64,000 nucleotides of DNA, taken from contig NZ_BMMD01000006.1 of the NCBI RefSeq assembly GCF_014645655.1, positions 24,376 to 88,375 on the forward strand, read 5' to 3'. This document shows, piece by piece, positions 43,587 to 53,199 of this stretch (position 1 is the stretch's first letter; each line of letters opens with the position of its first letter). The notes beneath the pieces are model-generated. The model was not told the DNA's origin and did not search any database. It worked only from the letters and a program-made list of their open reading frames with translations. This DNA comes from Agromyces bauzanensis (GTDB taxonomy: Bacteria; Actinomycetota; Actinomycetes; Actinomycetales; Microbacteriaceae). The position numbers were made by a program, and so were the translations under genes.

Positions 43587-45185
43587 GTGCTCGCCGTCCA
43601 TGATCTCGAGATCCGCGTGGGCGCGCGCGTTCTCATGGAGCACGTCGACTTCCGCGTGACGGCGGGCGACAAGGTCGGCCTCGTCGGGCGCAACGGTGCG
43701 GGCAAGACGACGCTCACCAAGACGCTCGCGGGGGAGACGCTCCCGACGGCCGGTCGCATCGACCGCTCCGGCCAGATCGGCTACCTGCCGCAGGATCCGC
43801 GGTCGGGCGACCCCGAGATGCTCGCGCGCACCCGCATCCTCGACGCGCGCGGACTCGGCTCCCTCGTGCTCGGCATGCACGAGGCATCCGTCGCCATGGC
43901 CAGCGACGACGCCGCGGTGGCCGAGCGCGCGATGAAGAAGTACGGCAACCTCACCGACCGCTTCACGGCGCTCGGGGGATACGCCGCCGAGGCCGAGGCG
44001 GCCTCAATCGCCTCGAACCTCAACCTGCCCGATCGCATCCTCGACCAGCAGCTGAAGACCCTCTCGGGCGGCCAGCGCCGGCGCATCGAACTGGCGCGCA
44101 TCCTCTTCTCCGACGCCGAGACGATGATCCTCGACGAGCCGACGAACCACCTCGACGCCGACTCGGTGGTCTGGCTCCGCGAATTCCTCAAGAACTACAA
44201 GGGCGGCGTCATCGTGATCAGCCATGATGTCGAACTCGTCGGCGAGGTCGTGAACCGCGTCTTCTACCTCGACGCGAACCGCTCGATCATCGACATCTAC
44301 AACATGGGGTGGAAGCACTACCTGCGCCAGCGCGCCGCCGACGAGGAGCGGCGCAAGAAGGAGCGCGCCAACGCCGAGAAGAAGGCGTCGGCCCTGCAGG
44401 CGCAGGCCGCGAAGTTCGGCGCCAAGGCGACGAAGGCCGCTGCGGCCCACCAGATGGTCGCCCGGGCCGAGAAGCTCCTGGCGGGCCTCGAAGAGGTGCG
44501 TGCCGTCGACCGGGTCGCGAAGCTGCGCTTCCCGACCCCAGTACCGTGCGGTCGCACGCCGCTCACGGCGAGCGACCTGTCGAAGAGCTACGGCTCGCTC
44601 GAGATCTTCACCGCGGTCGACCTCGCCATCGACCGCGGCTCGAAGGTCGTCATCATCGGCCTCAACGGCGCAGGCAAGACCACGCTCCTGCGCATCCTCG
44701 CGGGGGTAGACCGGCCCGACACCGGCGCCGTCGAGCCGGGTCATGGGCTGCGCATCGGCTACTATGCGCAGGAGCACGAGACGCTCGACGTCACGCGCAC
44801 GGTGCTGCAGAACATGGTGAGCGCCTCACCGAACCTCACCGAGACCGAGGCGCGCAAGGTGCTCGGCTCGTTCCTGTTCACGGGCGACGACGTGCACAAG
44901 CCCGCAGGTGTGCTCTCGGGCGGCGAGAAGACCCGGCTGGCGCTCGCGACCATCGTCGTGTCGGGGGCGAACGTGCTGCTGCTCGACGAGCCGACGAACA
45001 ACCTCGACCCCGCGAGTCGCGCCGAGATCCTCGACGCGCTGGCGCACTACGAGGGCGCCGTCGTGCTCGTCTCGCACGACCCCGGTGCGGTCGAGGCGCT
45101 GAACCCAGAGCGCGTGCTGATCATGCCCGACGGTACGGAAGACCACTGGAGCCGCGAATACCAGGAGCTCATCGAGCTCGCGTGA
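43587..45185 (+). CDS. ABC-F family ATPase
   Basis: This 532-residue protein has two ABC domains and no membrane helices. Walker A motifs are GRNGAGKTT at 34-42 and GLNGAGKTT near 360; signatures are LSGGQRRRIE and LSGGEKTRLA; the linker is lysine-rich (RRKKERANAEKKASALQAQA), as in ribosome-associated ABC-F factors. GTG 43587 follows CGGAGG. Such proteins act on the ribosome in translation control or antibiotic protection; no resistance phenotype is implied. It converges with the SURF1 gene, one base apart. Confidence 0.92.
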   Translation: MLAVHDLEIRVGARVLMEHVDFRVTAGDKVGLVGRNGAGKTTLTKTLAGETLPTAGRIDRSGQIGYLPQDPRSGDPEMLARTRILDARGLGSLVLGMHEASVAMASDDAAVAERAMKKYGNLTDRFTALGGYAAEAEAASIASNLNLPDRILDQQLKTLSGGQRRRIELARILFSDAETMILDEPTNHLDADSVVWLREFLKNYKGGVIVISHDVELVGEVVNRVFYLDANRSIIDIYNMGWKHYLRQRAADEERRKKERANAEKKASALQAQAAKFGAKATKAAAAHQMVARAEKLLAGLEEVRAVDRVAKLRFPTPVPCGRTPLTASDLSKSYGSLEIFTAVDLAIDRGSKVVIIGLNGAGKTTLLRILAGVDRPDTGAVEPGHGLRIGYYAQEHETLDVTRTVLQNMVSASPNLTETEARKVLGSFLFTGDDVHKPAGVLSGGEKTRLALATIVVSGANVLLLDEPTNNLDPASRAEILDALAHYEGAVVLVSHDPGAVEALNPERVLIMPDGTEDHWSREYQELIELA

Positions 45186-45186
45186 G

Positions 45187-46023
45187 CTACCGCCGGTCCA
45201 GGACCTCGTCCTCGATGTCGGCGTCCTCGCGCTCGCGCGGCGGTCTGCGCGGCTCCCGCGTCGTCGTCGGCGCGTCGGGCGACGTGGATGCCTCAGCGAG
45301 CGCGCGTCGCTCCTGGTTCGCGGCCCACCCGAGGCCGACGAACGCCATCAGCGCGAACACGAACCACTGCAGTGCATAGGAGAGGTGCGGCCCCTCGTCC
45401 CGGATGGGACGCGCCGCGGCCAGGGGCGGCTCGTCGGCGTCGGCCGCCGACTGCACGAGCACGCCGTAGGCACCCGTGTACGTGGTCGCGTCGACCCGCT
45501 CGGCGAGCTCCGCGAGGTCGAGGGTGGCGAGCTCGTTCCCGCTGGAGGTGCGCCCCGTGATGCGGTCCTCCCCGGCCTTCAGCCGCGCCTCGATCTCGAC
45601 GCGGCCCGTCGGCGGCGCGGCGTAGTCGCTCGGTCGTCCGGCGGAACCCTGTGCGATCCAGCCGCGGTCGACCATGAACACGCTGCCGTCGTCGAGCCGG
45701 AACGGCGTCACGACCTCGAAGCCCGAACTGCCCTCGAACGGGCGGTTCCGCACCACGACCTCCTCGTCGGCCAGGTACTCGCCCTCGAGCGCCACGACGA
45801 GCCAGCGCTGGTCGATGTCGAACGCGGCCGGGTCGGGCAGCGCCTCGGCGACCGGCACGGCGTCGGCATCGTAGTTCACGTCGATGCGCGCCACCTCGGC
45901 GAGCGCCTCGGCGCGGCGGTTCAGCTGCCAGACGCCGAGCGCGGAGCTCGCGACGGCGAAGACGACGACGAGGGCGAGGTAGCCCGCCCACCGCGGCGAC
46001 GCGAGGAACGACCACTCGCTCAC
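45187..46023 (-). CDS. SURF1-family cytochrome oxidase assembly protein
   Basis: This 278-residue protein has two membrane helices, near residues 13-33 (YLALVVVFAVASSALGVWQL) and 225-245 (LQWFVFALMAFVGLGW), with the SURF1 periplasmic domain between (VVVRNRPFEGSSGFEVVTPF, MVDRGWIAQGS). GTG 46023 overlaps the upstream stop as GTGA. It assists haem-copper oxidase assembly. Confidence 0.9.
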   Translation of the reverse strand: MSEWSFLASPRWAGYLALVVVFAVASSALGVWQLNRRAEALAEVARIDVNYDADAVPVAEALPDPAAFDIDQRWLVVALEGEYLADEEVVVRNRPFEGSSGFEVVTPFRLDDGSVFMVDRGWIAQGSAGRPSDYAAPPTGRVEIEARLKAGEDRITGRTSSGNELATLDLAELAERVDATTYTGAYGVLVQSAADADEPPLAAARPIRDEGPHLSYALQWFVFALMAFVGLGWAANQERRALAEASTSPDAPTTTREPRRPPREREDADIEDEVLDRR

Positions 46024-46268
46024 GAGCCGGCCTCGGCTGCGGCATCCGTCGCGCTCACCTCGAACGCGCCGACCCGCACCGGGAACGATCGCGCCTCGAG
46101 GAATCCGCGCAGGTACTCGACGTGCTCGTCGCAGGCCAGCCACGTCTTCCACCGGTCACCCGTGTGGATGCGCGGGTTCTGCCAGTCGATGCGCCACGTG
46201 GCCGCCTCCCGGCAGGCGGCGCGCGAGCACACTCCCTGTGCGGCGTCCGCCCCGATGCCACCGATCAC
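46020..46268 (-). CDS. small cysteine-containing conserved protein
   Basis: This 82-residue protein has CSRAACREAATWRIDWQNPR and LACDEHVEYLRGFLEAR, with cysteines and a histidine spaced as a possible zinc site. It is a conserved actinobacterial companion of SURF1 and DUF3099 genes. Its start overlaps the DUF3099 stop and its stop overlaps SURF1. Role unknown. Confidence 0.7.
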   Translation of the reverse strand: MIGGIGADAAQGVCSRAACREAATWRIDWQNPRIHTGDRWKTWLACDEHVEYLRGFLEARSFPVRVGAFEVSATDAAAEAGS

Positions 46269-46633
46269 GCCGCACCGCGTTCGTCGTCGTGACGGCCCGC
46301 GTCGTCAGATGCGCCGCCGGGCGCGGCGTCGCCCGGTGCACCGTCGCCCGATGCCCCGGAAGGACTCGGCGGCGCAGGCACGGGCACGATGCCCCCGGGG
46401 CGCAGCACCTGCGTGTCGCGCGACGACGTGTTCACGTTCGCGAGCACCACGGCCACGTAGGGCAGCAAGATCGCGCCCGCCGCGAAGATCACGAGCCACC
46501 AGCCCTGCGCGAACAGCATGGCGAAGATGCACACGACACGGATCAACATCGCGATCGTGTACTTGATCATGCGCGCGCGGCGCTCCGCTTCCGGCGAAGG
46601 CGGCAGCGAGGTGATCGTCTGGTGCTGCTTCAT
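46265..46633 (-). CDS. DUF3099 membrane protein
   Basis: This 122-residue protein has MIKYTIAMLIRVVCIFAMLF and WLVIFAAGAILLPYVAVVLA, two helices, the DUF3099 hallmark, followed by a Pro/Gly/Asp-rich tail. It heads the three-gene DUF3099, small protein, SURF1 operon and is divergent from the FabG-type gene. Confidence 0.88.
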   Translation of the reverse strand: MKQHQTITSLPPSPEAERRARMIKYTIAMLIRVVCIFAMLFAQGWWLVIFAAGAILLPYVAVVLANVNTSSRDTQVLRPGGIVPVPAPPSPSGASGDGAPGDAAPGGASDDAGRHDDERGAA

Positions 46634-46799
46634 CGTGGACGCCGTGGGTCGGGCGGCACTCCTCACCTTCAAGCCTACGTCCGTCTGCGCCCGACGGATG
46701 CTCCGATCGGGCGAGCCTCTATGCTGGGACGGGCCCACGGACCCGCCGGCTTCGCACCCCAGCCGGCACCCCGGCACGCACCGCAGAACGGAGTCCAGC

Positions 46800-47510
46800 A
46801 TGACGACGAGCCGCACCGTCCTCGTGACCGGTGGCAACCGCGGGATCGGGTACGCGATCGCCCGCGAGCTCCTCGCCCAGGGACACCGCGTCGCCGTCAC
46901 CGCTCGGTCCGGCGAGGGCCCAGAGGGTTCGCTCACGGTGCGAGCGGACGTCACGGATGCGGCGTCCGTCGACCAGGCCTTCACCGGCGTCGAGGCGGCG
47001 CTCGGTCCCGTGGAAGTCGTCGTGGCGAACGCCGGCATCACGCGCGACACGCTCCTCCTGCGCATGAGCGAGGACGACTTCACGAGCGTTGTCGACACGA
47101 ACCTCACGGGGGCGTTCCGGGTCGTGAAGCGCGCCTCGAAGGGAATGCTCAAGGCGCGGTTCGGGCGGATCGTGCTCATCTCGAGCGTCGTCGGCCTCTA
47201 CGGCTCCGCCGGCCAGGTCAACTACTCCTCGTCGAAGGCGGGCCTGGTCGGCATGGCCCGCTCGCTTACGCGCGAGCTCGGTGCCCGCAACATCACGGCG
47301 AACGTCGTTGCCCCGGGGTTCATCGAGACCGACATGACCGACGAGCTCCCCGAGGCGCATCAGGCGGAGTACCTGAAGAGCATCCCGCTCGGGCGCTTCG
47401 CGTCGCCCGACGAGGTCGCCAAGGTCGTCGCGTGGCTCGCCGGCGACGACGCCGGGTACATCTCAGGCGCCGTCATCCCCGTCGATGGTGGGCTCGGGAT
47501 GGGGCACTAG
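46800..47510 (+). CDS. fabG: 3-oxoacyl-ACP reductase (FabG type)
   Basis: This 236-residue short-chain dehydrogenase has TGGNRGIG at 10-17, NAG at 77-79 and the Ser129, Tyr142, Lys146 triad (SSVVGLYGSAGQVNYSSSK), ending in IPVDGGLGMGH. It fits FabG or a related mycolate-type reductase; the latter is possible because MabA-like FabG is common in actinobacteria. ATG 46800 follows CGGAG nine bases upstream. Confidence 0.9.
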   Translation: MTTSRTVLVTGGNRGIGYAIARELLAQGHRVAVTARSGEGPEGSLTVRADVTDAASVDQAFTGVEAALGPVEVVVANAGITRDTLLLRMSEDDFTSVVDTNLTGAFRVVKRASKGMLKARFGRIVLISSVVGLYGSAGQVNYSSSKAGLVGMARSLTRELGARNITANVVAPGFIETDMTDELPEAHQAEYLKSIPLGRFASPDEVAKVVAWLAGDDAGYISGAVIPVDGGLGMGH

Positions 47511-47528
47511 CCCCAGGGCCACCGCCCG

Positions 47529-48479
47529 TCAACGTTCGATGCGGGTCACCCAGTACTCGGTGTCGGGCGTCGGCGGCGTGGTGAACCGGGCGTTCGGCAG
47601 GAACAGGCCGTCGCCGTACCGGGCGACCGTGGTCGGGATGTCGAACTCTGGGCTCGTGAGCGTATCGACCAGCCGGCCGGAGAAGCCCTGTGCGGCCATC
47701 GCGAACACGGCGACCTGGCTCGGCTGGTTCTGCACCACGTAGAGCTTGCGGCCGAGCACGAGCAGCCCGTCGCCGTTCGGGACCTGCGTGCCGCCGAGGT
47801 CGACCGCGATGGTGTGCTCCGCAACGGGATCGACACGGTAGAGCGTCCCAGTCGAGGAGTTCACGACGAGCAGCGCGCGATGATCGGGCGTCATCGCGAT
47901 GCCGTTCGCGTTGAAGCCGGCCACCTGCACCCACTCGTCGCCGAGCGTGACCGTCCGGATCTCCGACGCGTCGGGCAGTGCGCCCGAGGGTCCGACGGGC
48001 AGGAAGTACAGCTGCGCCTGAAGGCTGTCGGTGAACCACGCGCCGTCCTGGGTCAGCACGACGTCGTTGACGAACGACGTGTTCGTGGTCAGCTGGTAGC
48101 TCGCCAGGATCTCGCCGGTCGCGGCGTCGACCACGCGTGCTGTACCGGAGGGGCCGCCCGCCACGAAGAGCCGGTCGTGCCGGTCGATCGTCAGTCCGAC
48201 CGACGGGGTGCCGGGGCCCTGGCTGATGACCTCGCCGGCGCCGGTGTGCACGTCGGCGGCGTAGATGTCGCCGTCGGCGAGTGATCCGACGTAGGCGGTG
48301 CCACGTGCGTCGATCGCGATGCCCTCGGGCTGGAATCCGTCGGGCAGCTCGATCAGGTCCTCGACCGGGCCACCGCCTGACGGTGAGCCCGCGGCCTGCG
48401 CTGCGCCTGCGGCCGTGAGCGCGAGGAGGGCCGTGAGGGTGGCGGCGGTGAATGTACGTGCAACGGTGCGTCCGGACAT
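47529..48479 (-). CDS. secreted SMP-30/NHL-like beta-propeller protein
   Basis: This 316-residue protein has a signal peptide (TVARTFTAATLTALLALTAA, cleavage near AQA) and repeated blades with the pattern GIAIDARGTAYVGSL, GLTIDRHDRLFVAGG, NDVVLTQDGAWFTDS, GIAMTPDHRALLVVN. It resembles gluconolactonase/SMP-30-type propellers but the metal site cannot be confirmed. ATG 48479 is preferred over an upstream ATG three codons away. Confidence 0.8.
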   Translation of the reverse strand: MSGRTVARTFTAATLTALLALTAAGAAQAAGSPSGGGPVEDLIELPDGFQPEGIAIDARGTAYVGSLADGDIYAADVHTGAGEVISQGPGTPSVGLTIDRHDRLFVAGGPSGTARVVDAATGEILASYQLTTNTSFVNDVVLTQDGAWFTDSLQAQLYFLPVGPSGALPDASEIRTVTLGDEWVQVAGFNANGIAMTPDHRALLVVNSSTGTLYRVDPVAEHTIAVDLGGTQVPNGDGLLVLGRKLYVVQNQPSQVAVFAMAAQGFSGRLVDTLTSPEFDIPTTVARYGDGLFLPNARFTTPPTPDTEYWVTRIER

Positions 48480-48565
48480 GGGGCACATGCTACGTCGCGA
48501 TCGTCGATGCGGCCAGCCCCCGCGGAGCGTTCCCGGAGCGCTTCGGCCGGCCATCGGACGCGGCC

Positions 48566-49228
48566 TCAGCCGCGCAGCCCGAGGAGCGCCAGCACCTGGC
48601 TCAGGTCGGGGCGGTCGATCGCGACTTCCGCTCGCTCACGCACGACGGGCTTGGCGCAGAACGCCACGCCGAGCGCCGCCCGGCCGAGCATCTCGAGGTC
48701 GTTCGCGCCGTCGCCCACCGCCACCGTGCGGTCAGGACGGATGCCGCTGGCCTCCGCCCACTCGTCGAGCGATGCCGCCTTGGCGTGCGCGTCGACGATC
48801 GGGCCGTCGACCCGGCCGGTGAGTCGCCCGTCGGCCACCTCGAGCCGGTTGGCGCGGCAGAAGTCGAGGCCGAGACGCGTGGCGAGCGGGTCGAGGAGCT
48901 CGTGGAACCCGCCCGACACGACGCCGATGCGCCCGCCGGCCGCGTGCACCCCATCGATGAGCTCGTGCACGCCCGGCGTCGGCGTCATCTGCAGCCGGAC
49001 CCGCTCGAACACGGCGACATCGAGTCCCTCGAGGGTCGCGACGCGTTCGCGCAGGCTCGCGGCGAAGTCGAGCTCGCCACGCATGGCGCGCTCGGTCACG
49101 GCCGCGACGAGATCGAGGCTGCCCGCGGCACCCGCGAGCAGTTCGATGGCCTCCTCGCGGATGAGCGTGGAGTCGGCGTCGAGCACCACGAGGTGGCCGC
49201 TCGGGCGGCCGAGGTCGCCGCCCGTCAC
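48566..49228 (-). CDS. serB: phosphoserine phosphatase
   Basis: This 220-residue HAD phosphatase has the nucleophile motif DADST at 17-21, [14 protein letters not shown] and the [10 protein letters not shown] motif with the third Mg ligand. It performs the last step of serine synthesis. GTG 49228 overlaps the glgC stop (GTGA), so serB is co-translated with glgC, an unusual pairing. Confidence 0.92.
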   Translation of the reverse strand: MTGGDLGRPSGHLVVLDADSTLIREEAIELLAGAAGSLDLVAAVTERAMRGELDFAASLRERVATLEGLDVAVFERVRLQMTPTPGVHELIDGVHAAGGRIGVVSGGFHELLDPLATRLGLDFCRANRLEVADGRLTGRVDGPIVDAHAKAASLDEWAEASGIRPDRTVAVGDGANDLEMLGRAALGVAFCAKPVVRERAEVAIDRPDLSQVLALLGLRG

Positions 49229-50472
49229 GCCGTGGCCCGCACCCTCGAGCCCTTGCCGACCACCGTGATGCCGCTGTCGGTGACGATGAAGCCGCGTGCC
49301 AGGTCTTCGGCGCGGTCGACGCCGATATGGGCTCCCGCCTCGACGACGACCTCCTTGTCGAGGATCGCGCGCTGCACCGTGGCGCCCGCGTCGATGCGGG
49401 CACGGTCGAACAGGATCGAGTCGGCGACGTGCGCCCCGGACCCGACGATCGCCCACGGACCGAGCACGCTGCGCTCGACGTGCGCCCCCGAGATGACCGA
49501 GCCGAGCGAGACGATCGAGTCGATGACGGTGCCGAGCGACCCGCGGGCGTCGCGCGTGAACTTCGCGGGCGGGGAGTTCAGCTGCTGGCTGAAGATCGGC
49601 CACTCGCGGTTGTAGAGGTTGAACACCGGCAGCACCGAGATGAGGTCCTGGTGGGCCTCGAAGAACGAGTCGATGGTTCCCACGTCGCGCCAGTAGTAGC
49701 GGTCGCGGTCGGTCGAGCCGGGCACGTCGTTGCGCCTCAGGTCGTAGACACCGGCCGCACCCTGCGACACGAACGCGGGGATGATGTCGCCGCCCATGTC
49801 GTGGCTCGAGTCCGTGCGCTCACCGTCGCGCAGCACCGCGTCGATGAGCGCGTCGGCGTCGAACACGTAGTTGCCCATCGACGCGAGCACCTCGTGCGGC
49901 GCGTCGGGCAGGCCGACCGGCTCCTTGGGCTTCTCGAGGAAGCGGTGGATGCGCTCCGGCTGCTTCGGGTCGACCTCGATGACGCCGAACTGGTCGGCCA
50001 GCGTGATGGGCTGGCGGATCGCCGCGACCGTGGCGGCGAGCCCTGACTCCACGTGTGCGTCGATCATCTGGGCGAAGTCCATGCGGTAGACGTGGTCGGC
50101 GCCCACGACGACGATGATGTCGGGCTGCTCGTCGTAGATGAGGTTGAGGCTCTGTAGGATGGCGTCGGCCGACCCCGAGAACCAGCGCTTGCCGAGTCGC
50201 TGCTGCGCGGGCACCGAGGCGATGTATGAGTTGAGCAGCCCGTTCATGCGCCAGGTCTGCGAGACGTGCCGGTCGAGGCTGTGCGACTTGTACTGCGTGA
50301 GCACCACGATCTGGCGCAGGCCCGAGTTGAGCAGGTTCGACAGCGCGAAGTCGATGAGCCGGTATTGCCCGCCGAACGGCACCGCGGGCTTCGCGCGGTC
50401 CTCGGTGAGTGGCATGAGACGCTTCCCCTCGCCGCCGGCGAGGACGATGCCGAAAACCTTGCGCGTGGCCAT
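49225..50472 (-). CDS. glgC: glucose-1-phosphate adenylyltransferase
   Basis: This 415-residue protein has [20 protein letters not shown] near the start, [17 protein letters not shown], and a left-handed helix tail ([37 protein letters not shown]). It makes ADP-glucose for glycogen. It is divergent from glgA across a short gap. Confidence 0.95.
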   Translation of the reverse strand: MATRKVFGIVLAGGEGKRLMPLTEDRAKPAVPFGGQYRLIDFALSNLLNSGLRQIVVLTQYKSHSLDRHVSQTWRMNGLLNSYIASVPAQQRLGKRWFSGSADAILQSLNLIYDEQPDIIVVVGADHVYRMDFAQMIDAHVESGLAATVAAIRQPITLADQFGVIEVDPKQPERIHRFLEKPKEPVGLPDAPHEVLASMGNYVFDADALIDAVLRDGERTDSSHDMGGDIIPAFVSQGAAGVYDLRRNDVPGSTDRDRYYWRDVGTIDSFFEAHQDLISVLPVFNLYNREWPIFSQQLNSPPAKFTRDARGSLGTVIDSIVSLGSVISGAHVERSVLGPWAIVGSGAHVADSILFDRARIDAGATVQRAILDKEVVVEAGAHIGVDRAEDLARGFIVTDSGITVVGKGSRVRATA

Positions 50473-50566
50473 GTCTCCCAGCGTAGTCAGACCATGCCGC
50501 TGGCGTTCGCCGAAGTCGGGGCATGATGGGTGGGGTTGAAGATGCCGCTGACGGATGCCCCTGCGC

Positions 50567-50572
50567 TAGCGT
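50567..50572 (+). promoter_or_regulatory. -10 box TAGCGT of the glgA leaderless promoter
   Basis: TAGCGT ends six bases before ATG 50579, within the 107-base glgC-glgA divergent gap. Confidence 0.5.
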
Positions 50573-50578
50573 TGCTGC

Positions 50579-51766
50579 ATGCGTGTCGACCTGCTCACCC
50601 GCGAGTATCCACCCGAGGTCTACGGAGGGGCGGGGGTGCACGTCGCCGAACTCGTGCGGGCGCTGCGGCGCGACGTCGACGTCGTGGTGCGCTGCTTCGG
50701 GGCGCCCCGCGACGAGCCCGGCACCTTCGCCTACGCCACTCCGGCCGAGTTCTCGGGCCGTAACGCCGCACTCGGCACGATGGGCCTCGACCTGCTCATG
50801 GCGGGCGATGCCGCCGGGGCGGATGTCGTGCACTCCCACACGTGGTACGCGAACTTCGCCGGCTTCACCGCCAAGCGCCTGCACGACGTGCCGCACGTTG
50901 TGACCGCGCACAGCCTCGAGCCGCTGCGCCCGTGGAAGGCCGAGCAGCTCGGCGGCGGCTACCGACTCTCATCGTGGGTGGAGCGCACGGCCTTCGAGGA
51001 CGCCGACGCCGTGATCGCGGTGAGCGCCGGCATGCGACGCGACATCCTGCGCGCCTACCCGGCGATCGAGCCCGAGCGCATCGAGGTCGTCTACAACGGC
51101 ATCGACCTCGCCGACTGGCGGCCCAACCACGACAGCGACACGGCCCGTGCGCTGGGGCTCGACCCCGACCGGCCGTCGGTCGTCTTCGTGGGACGGATCA
51201 CCAGGCAGAAGGGCATGCCGTACCTCCTGCGCGCGGCACGGCTGCTGCCCGATGACGTGCAGCTCGTGCTCTGCGCGGGGGCGCCCGACACCGACGAGAT
51301 CATGGCCGAGGTCACCGGGCTCGTCGATCAGCTCCGCACCGAGCGCGACGGCGTGGTCTGGATCGACCGGCACCTTCCGCGTGCGGAGCTCACGGCGCTG
51401 CTCACGGCTGCGACGACGTTCGTCTGCCCCTCGGTGTACGAGCCGCTCGGCATCGTGAACCTCGAGGCGATGGCGTGCGGCGCTCCCGTCGTGGGCACGG
51501 CGACTGGCGGCATCCCCGAGGTCGTCGACGACGGCGTGACCGGCGTGCTCGTGCCGATCGAGCAAGCCGACGACGGCACCGGAACCCCCCTCGACCCCGA
51601 CGCGTTCGTCGCGGATCTCGCCGCCGCGCTCACGCGCGTGGTCGGCGACCCCGCCACGGCTCGGGCCATGGGCGAGGCCGGTCGCCGCCGCGCCGAGGCG
51701 CAGTTCGCCTGGGACGCGATCGCGGCGCGTACCCGCGAGGTCTACGATCGCGTGCTCGCCGCATGA
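50579..51766 (+). CDS. glgA: glycogen synthase / GT4 glycosyltransferase (actinobacterial GlgA/GlgM type)
   Basis: This 395-residue protein has REYPPEVYGGAGVHVAELVR at the start (donor-domain glycine loop) and the GT4 C-terminal E-x7-E motif in CPSVYEPLGIVNLEAMACG. In actinobacteria this type either elongates glycogen or makes maltose-1-phosphate; the sequence alone does not decide. It is divergent from glgC, which supplies its donor. Confidence 0.92.
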   Translation: MRVDLLTREYPPEVYGGAGVHVAELVRALRRDVDVVVRCFGAPRDEPGTFAYATPAEFSGRNAALGTMGLDLLMAGDAAGADVVHSHTWYANFAGFTAKRLHDVPHVVTAHSLEPLRPWKAEQLGGGYRLSSWVERTAFEDADAVIAVSAGMRRDILRAYPAIEPERIEVVYNGIDLADWRPNHDSDTARALGLDPDRPSVVFVGRITRQKGMPYLLRAARLLPDDVQLVLCAGAPDTDEIMAEVTGLVDQLRTERDGVVWIDRHLPRAELTALLTAATTFVCPSVYEPLGIVNLEAMACGAPVVGTATGGIPEVVDDGVTGVLVPIEQADDGTGTPLDPDAFVADLAAALTRVVGDPATARAMGEAGRRRAEAQFAWDAIAARTREVYDRVLAA

Positions 51767-51836
51767 GAGCCGCACGTACCAGGTCGGGTGCCGCTGCGCC
51801 CACGTCGCGCGCGCGGGGCGCCTCCTCGCATCCCGA

Positions 51837-51842
51837 TAGCAT
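51837..51842 (+). promoter_or_regulatory. -10 box TAGCAT of a leaderless promoter
   Basis: TAGCAT ends seven bases before ATG 51850. Confidence 0.5.
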
Positions 51843-51849
51843 TGGTGGC

Positions 51850-52641
51850 ATGGCGAGCACGGTTCTGGAGTTCCACGATGTGTCGGTGGTTCGAGACGGC
51901 AATCCGATCCTCGACTCGATCACGTGGAGCGTCGGATCCGACGAGCGCTGGGTGATCCTCGGGCCGAACGGGGCCGGCAAGACCACGCTGCTGCAGATCG
52001 CCGCCGCGGCGATGCATCCGACGAAGGGCACCGCCGACGTGCTGCAGGAGGCGCTCGGCAAGGTCGACGTCTTCGAGCTCCGCCCGATGATCGGCTTCGC
52101 CTCCACGGCCATGGCTCGAAAGATCCCGAAGAACGAATCCGTGCTCGACACGGTGCTCACCGCGGCCTACTCGGTCACGGGCCGGTGGAACGAGGAGTAC
52201 GAGGAGATCGACCTCCGCCGTGCCCACCGCGTGCTCAAGGAGTGGGGGCTCGAGGGCTTCGCCGAGCGCCGCTTCGGCAGCCTCTCCGACGGCGAGCAGA
52301 AGCGCGTGCAGATCGCGCGGTCGGTGATGACCGACCCAGAACTCCTGCTCCTCGACGAGCCCGCCGCGAGCCTCGACCTCGGCGCCCGCGAGGAGCTCGT
52401 GGGGCTCCTCGGCGGATACGCCTCGTCGCCGGCGTCGCCGGCCATCATCATGGTCACGCACCATGTCGAGGAGATCCCGCCGGGTTTCACGCACGCGATG
52501 CTGCTCGCACACGGCAAGATCGTCACGGCCGGGCCCCTCGCCGAGGCGCTCACGTCGGAGGCGCTGACCGAGACGTTCGGCATCCCGATCGAGCTCACCG
52601 AGCGCGACCAGCGATACGCCGCTCGGGCAGCCGCGGCCTGA
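51850..52641 (+). CDS. ABC transporter-type ATPase without membrane partner
   Basis: This 263-residue ATPase has [29 protein letters not shown] (a D in place of the first G of LSGGE), [13 protein letters not shown] and [13 protein letters not shown]. It resembles the ModF/PhnC-like soluble ATPases. No permease is adjacent. The neighbouring L31 gene is probably separate. Confidence 0.85.
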   Translation: MASTVLEFHDVSVVRDGNPILDSITWSVGSDERWVILGPNGAGKTTLLQIAAAAMHPTKGTADVLQEALGKVDVFELRPMIGFASTAMARKIPKNESVLDTVLTAAYSVTGRWNEEYEEIDLRRAHRVLKEWGLEGFAERRFGSLSDGEQKRVQIARSVMTDPELLLLDEPAASLDLGAREELVGLLGGYASSPASPAIIMVTHHVEEIPPGFTHAMLLAHGKIVTAGPLAEALTSEALTETFGIPIELTERDQRYAARAAAA

Positions 52642-52672
52642 CCAGCTCGACGTGCGAGCGCGTCGGTTCTGC

Positions 52673-52678
52673 TAAGAT
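52673..52678 (+). promoter_or_regulatory. -10 box TAAGAT upstream of the L31 gene
   Basis: TAAGAT lies about 100 bases before ATG 52776; the leader contains GGCCCGTGGGCC, a palindrome. Confidence 0.45.
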
Positions 52679-52775
52679 CGATAGCTGGCCCGTGGGCCAC
52701 CATGCTTTCCCGCCACCGCGCACGTGCTCGTGGGTGGGATTCCCAGAACACCATCCGATCAGCAAGGAAGTCTCC

Positions 52776-53024
52776 ATGAAGACCGACATCCACCCCGAGT
52801 ACAACGCAGTCGTCTTCCGCGACCTCGCTTCGGGCGCCACGTTCCTCACCCGGTCGACGGTCACGAGCGACAAGACGATCGAGCTCGACGGCGAGACCTA
52901 CCCCGTCATCGACGTCGAGATCTCGTCGGAGTCGCACCCGTTCTACACGGGCAAGCAGCGCATCATGGACTCGGCCGGTCGGGTCGAGAAGTTCAACCAG
53001 CGCTTCAAGAACTTCGGCAAGTAG
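52776..53024 (+). CDS. rpmE2: 50S ribosomal protein L31 type B
   Basis: This 82-residue protein reads [20 protein letters not shown], then [20 protein letters not shown]. It lacks the four zinc-binding cysteines of the type A form, so it is the type B, zinc-free L31, usually induced on zinc limitation. A strong terminator follows at once. Confidence 0.95.
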   Translation: MKTDIHPEYNAVVFRDLASGATFLTRSTVTSDKTIELDGETYPVIDVEISSESHPFYTGKQRIMDSAGRVEKFNQRFKNFGK

Positions 53025-53034
53025 ACACTGCCGA

Positions 53035-53070
53035 ACGAGGGGCGGGCGACTCCGGTTGCCCGCCCCTCGT
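53035..53070 (+). terminator. rho-independent-type hairpin after L31
   Basis: ACGAGGGGCGGGC / GCCCGCCCCTCGT forms a perfect 13-bp stem with a ten-base loop, eleven bases after the L31 stop. Confidence 0.75.
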
Positions 53071-53199
53071 CGTGCGTGCGACGCCGTCGGCCGTTGACGA
53101 GTCGACGGACGAATCCTTGCTCGCGCGGCGTGTCGCGGTCGTCGATCGGCGTGTCGTCCTGCGATTCGCGAATCGGTGGGCGTCCCGGGACGCCTCGCG

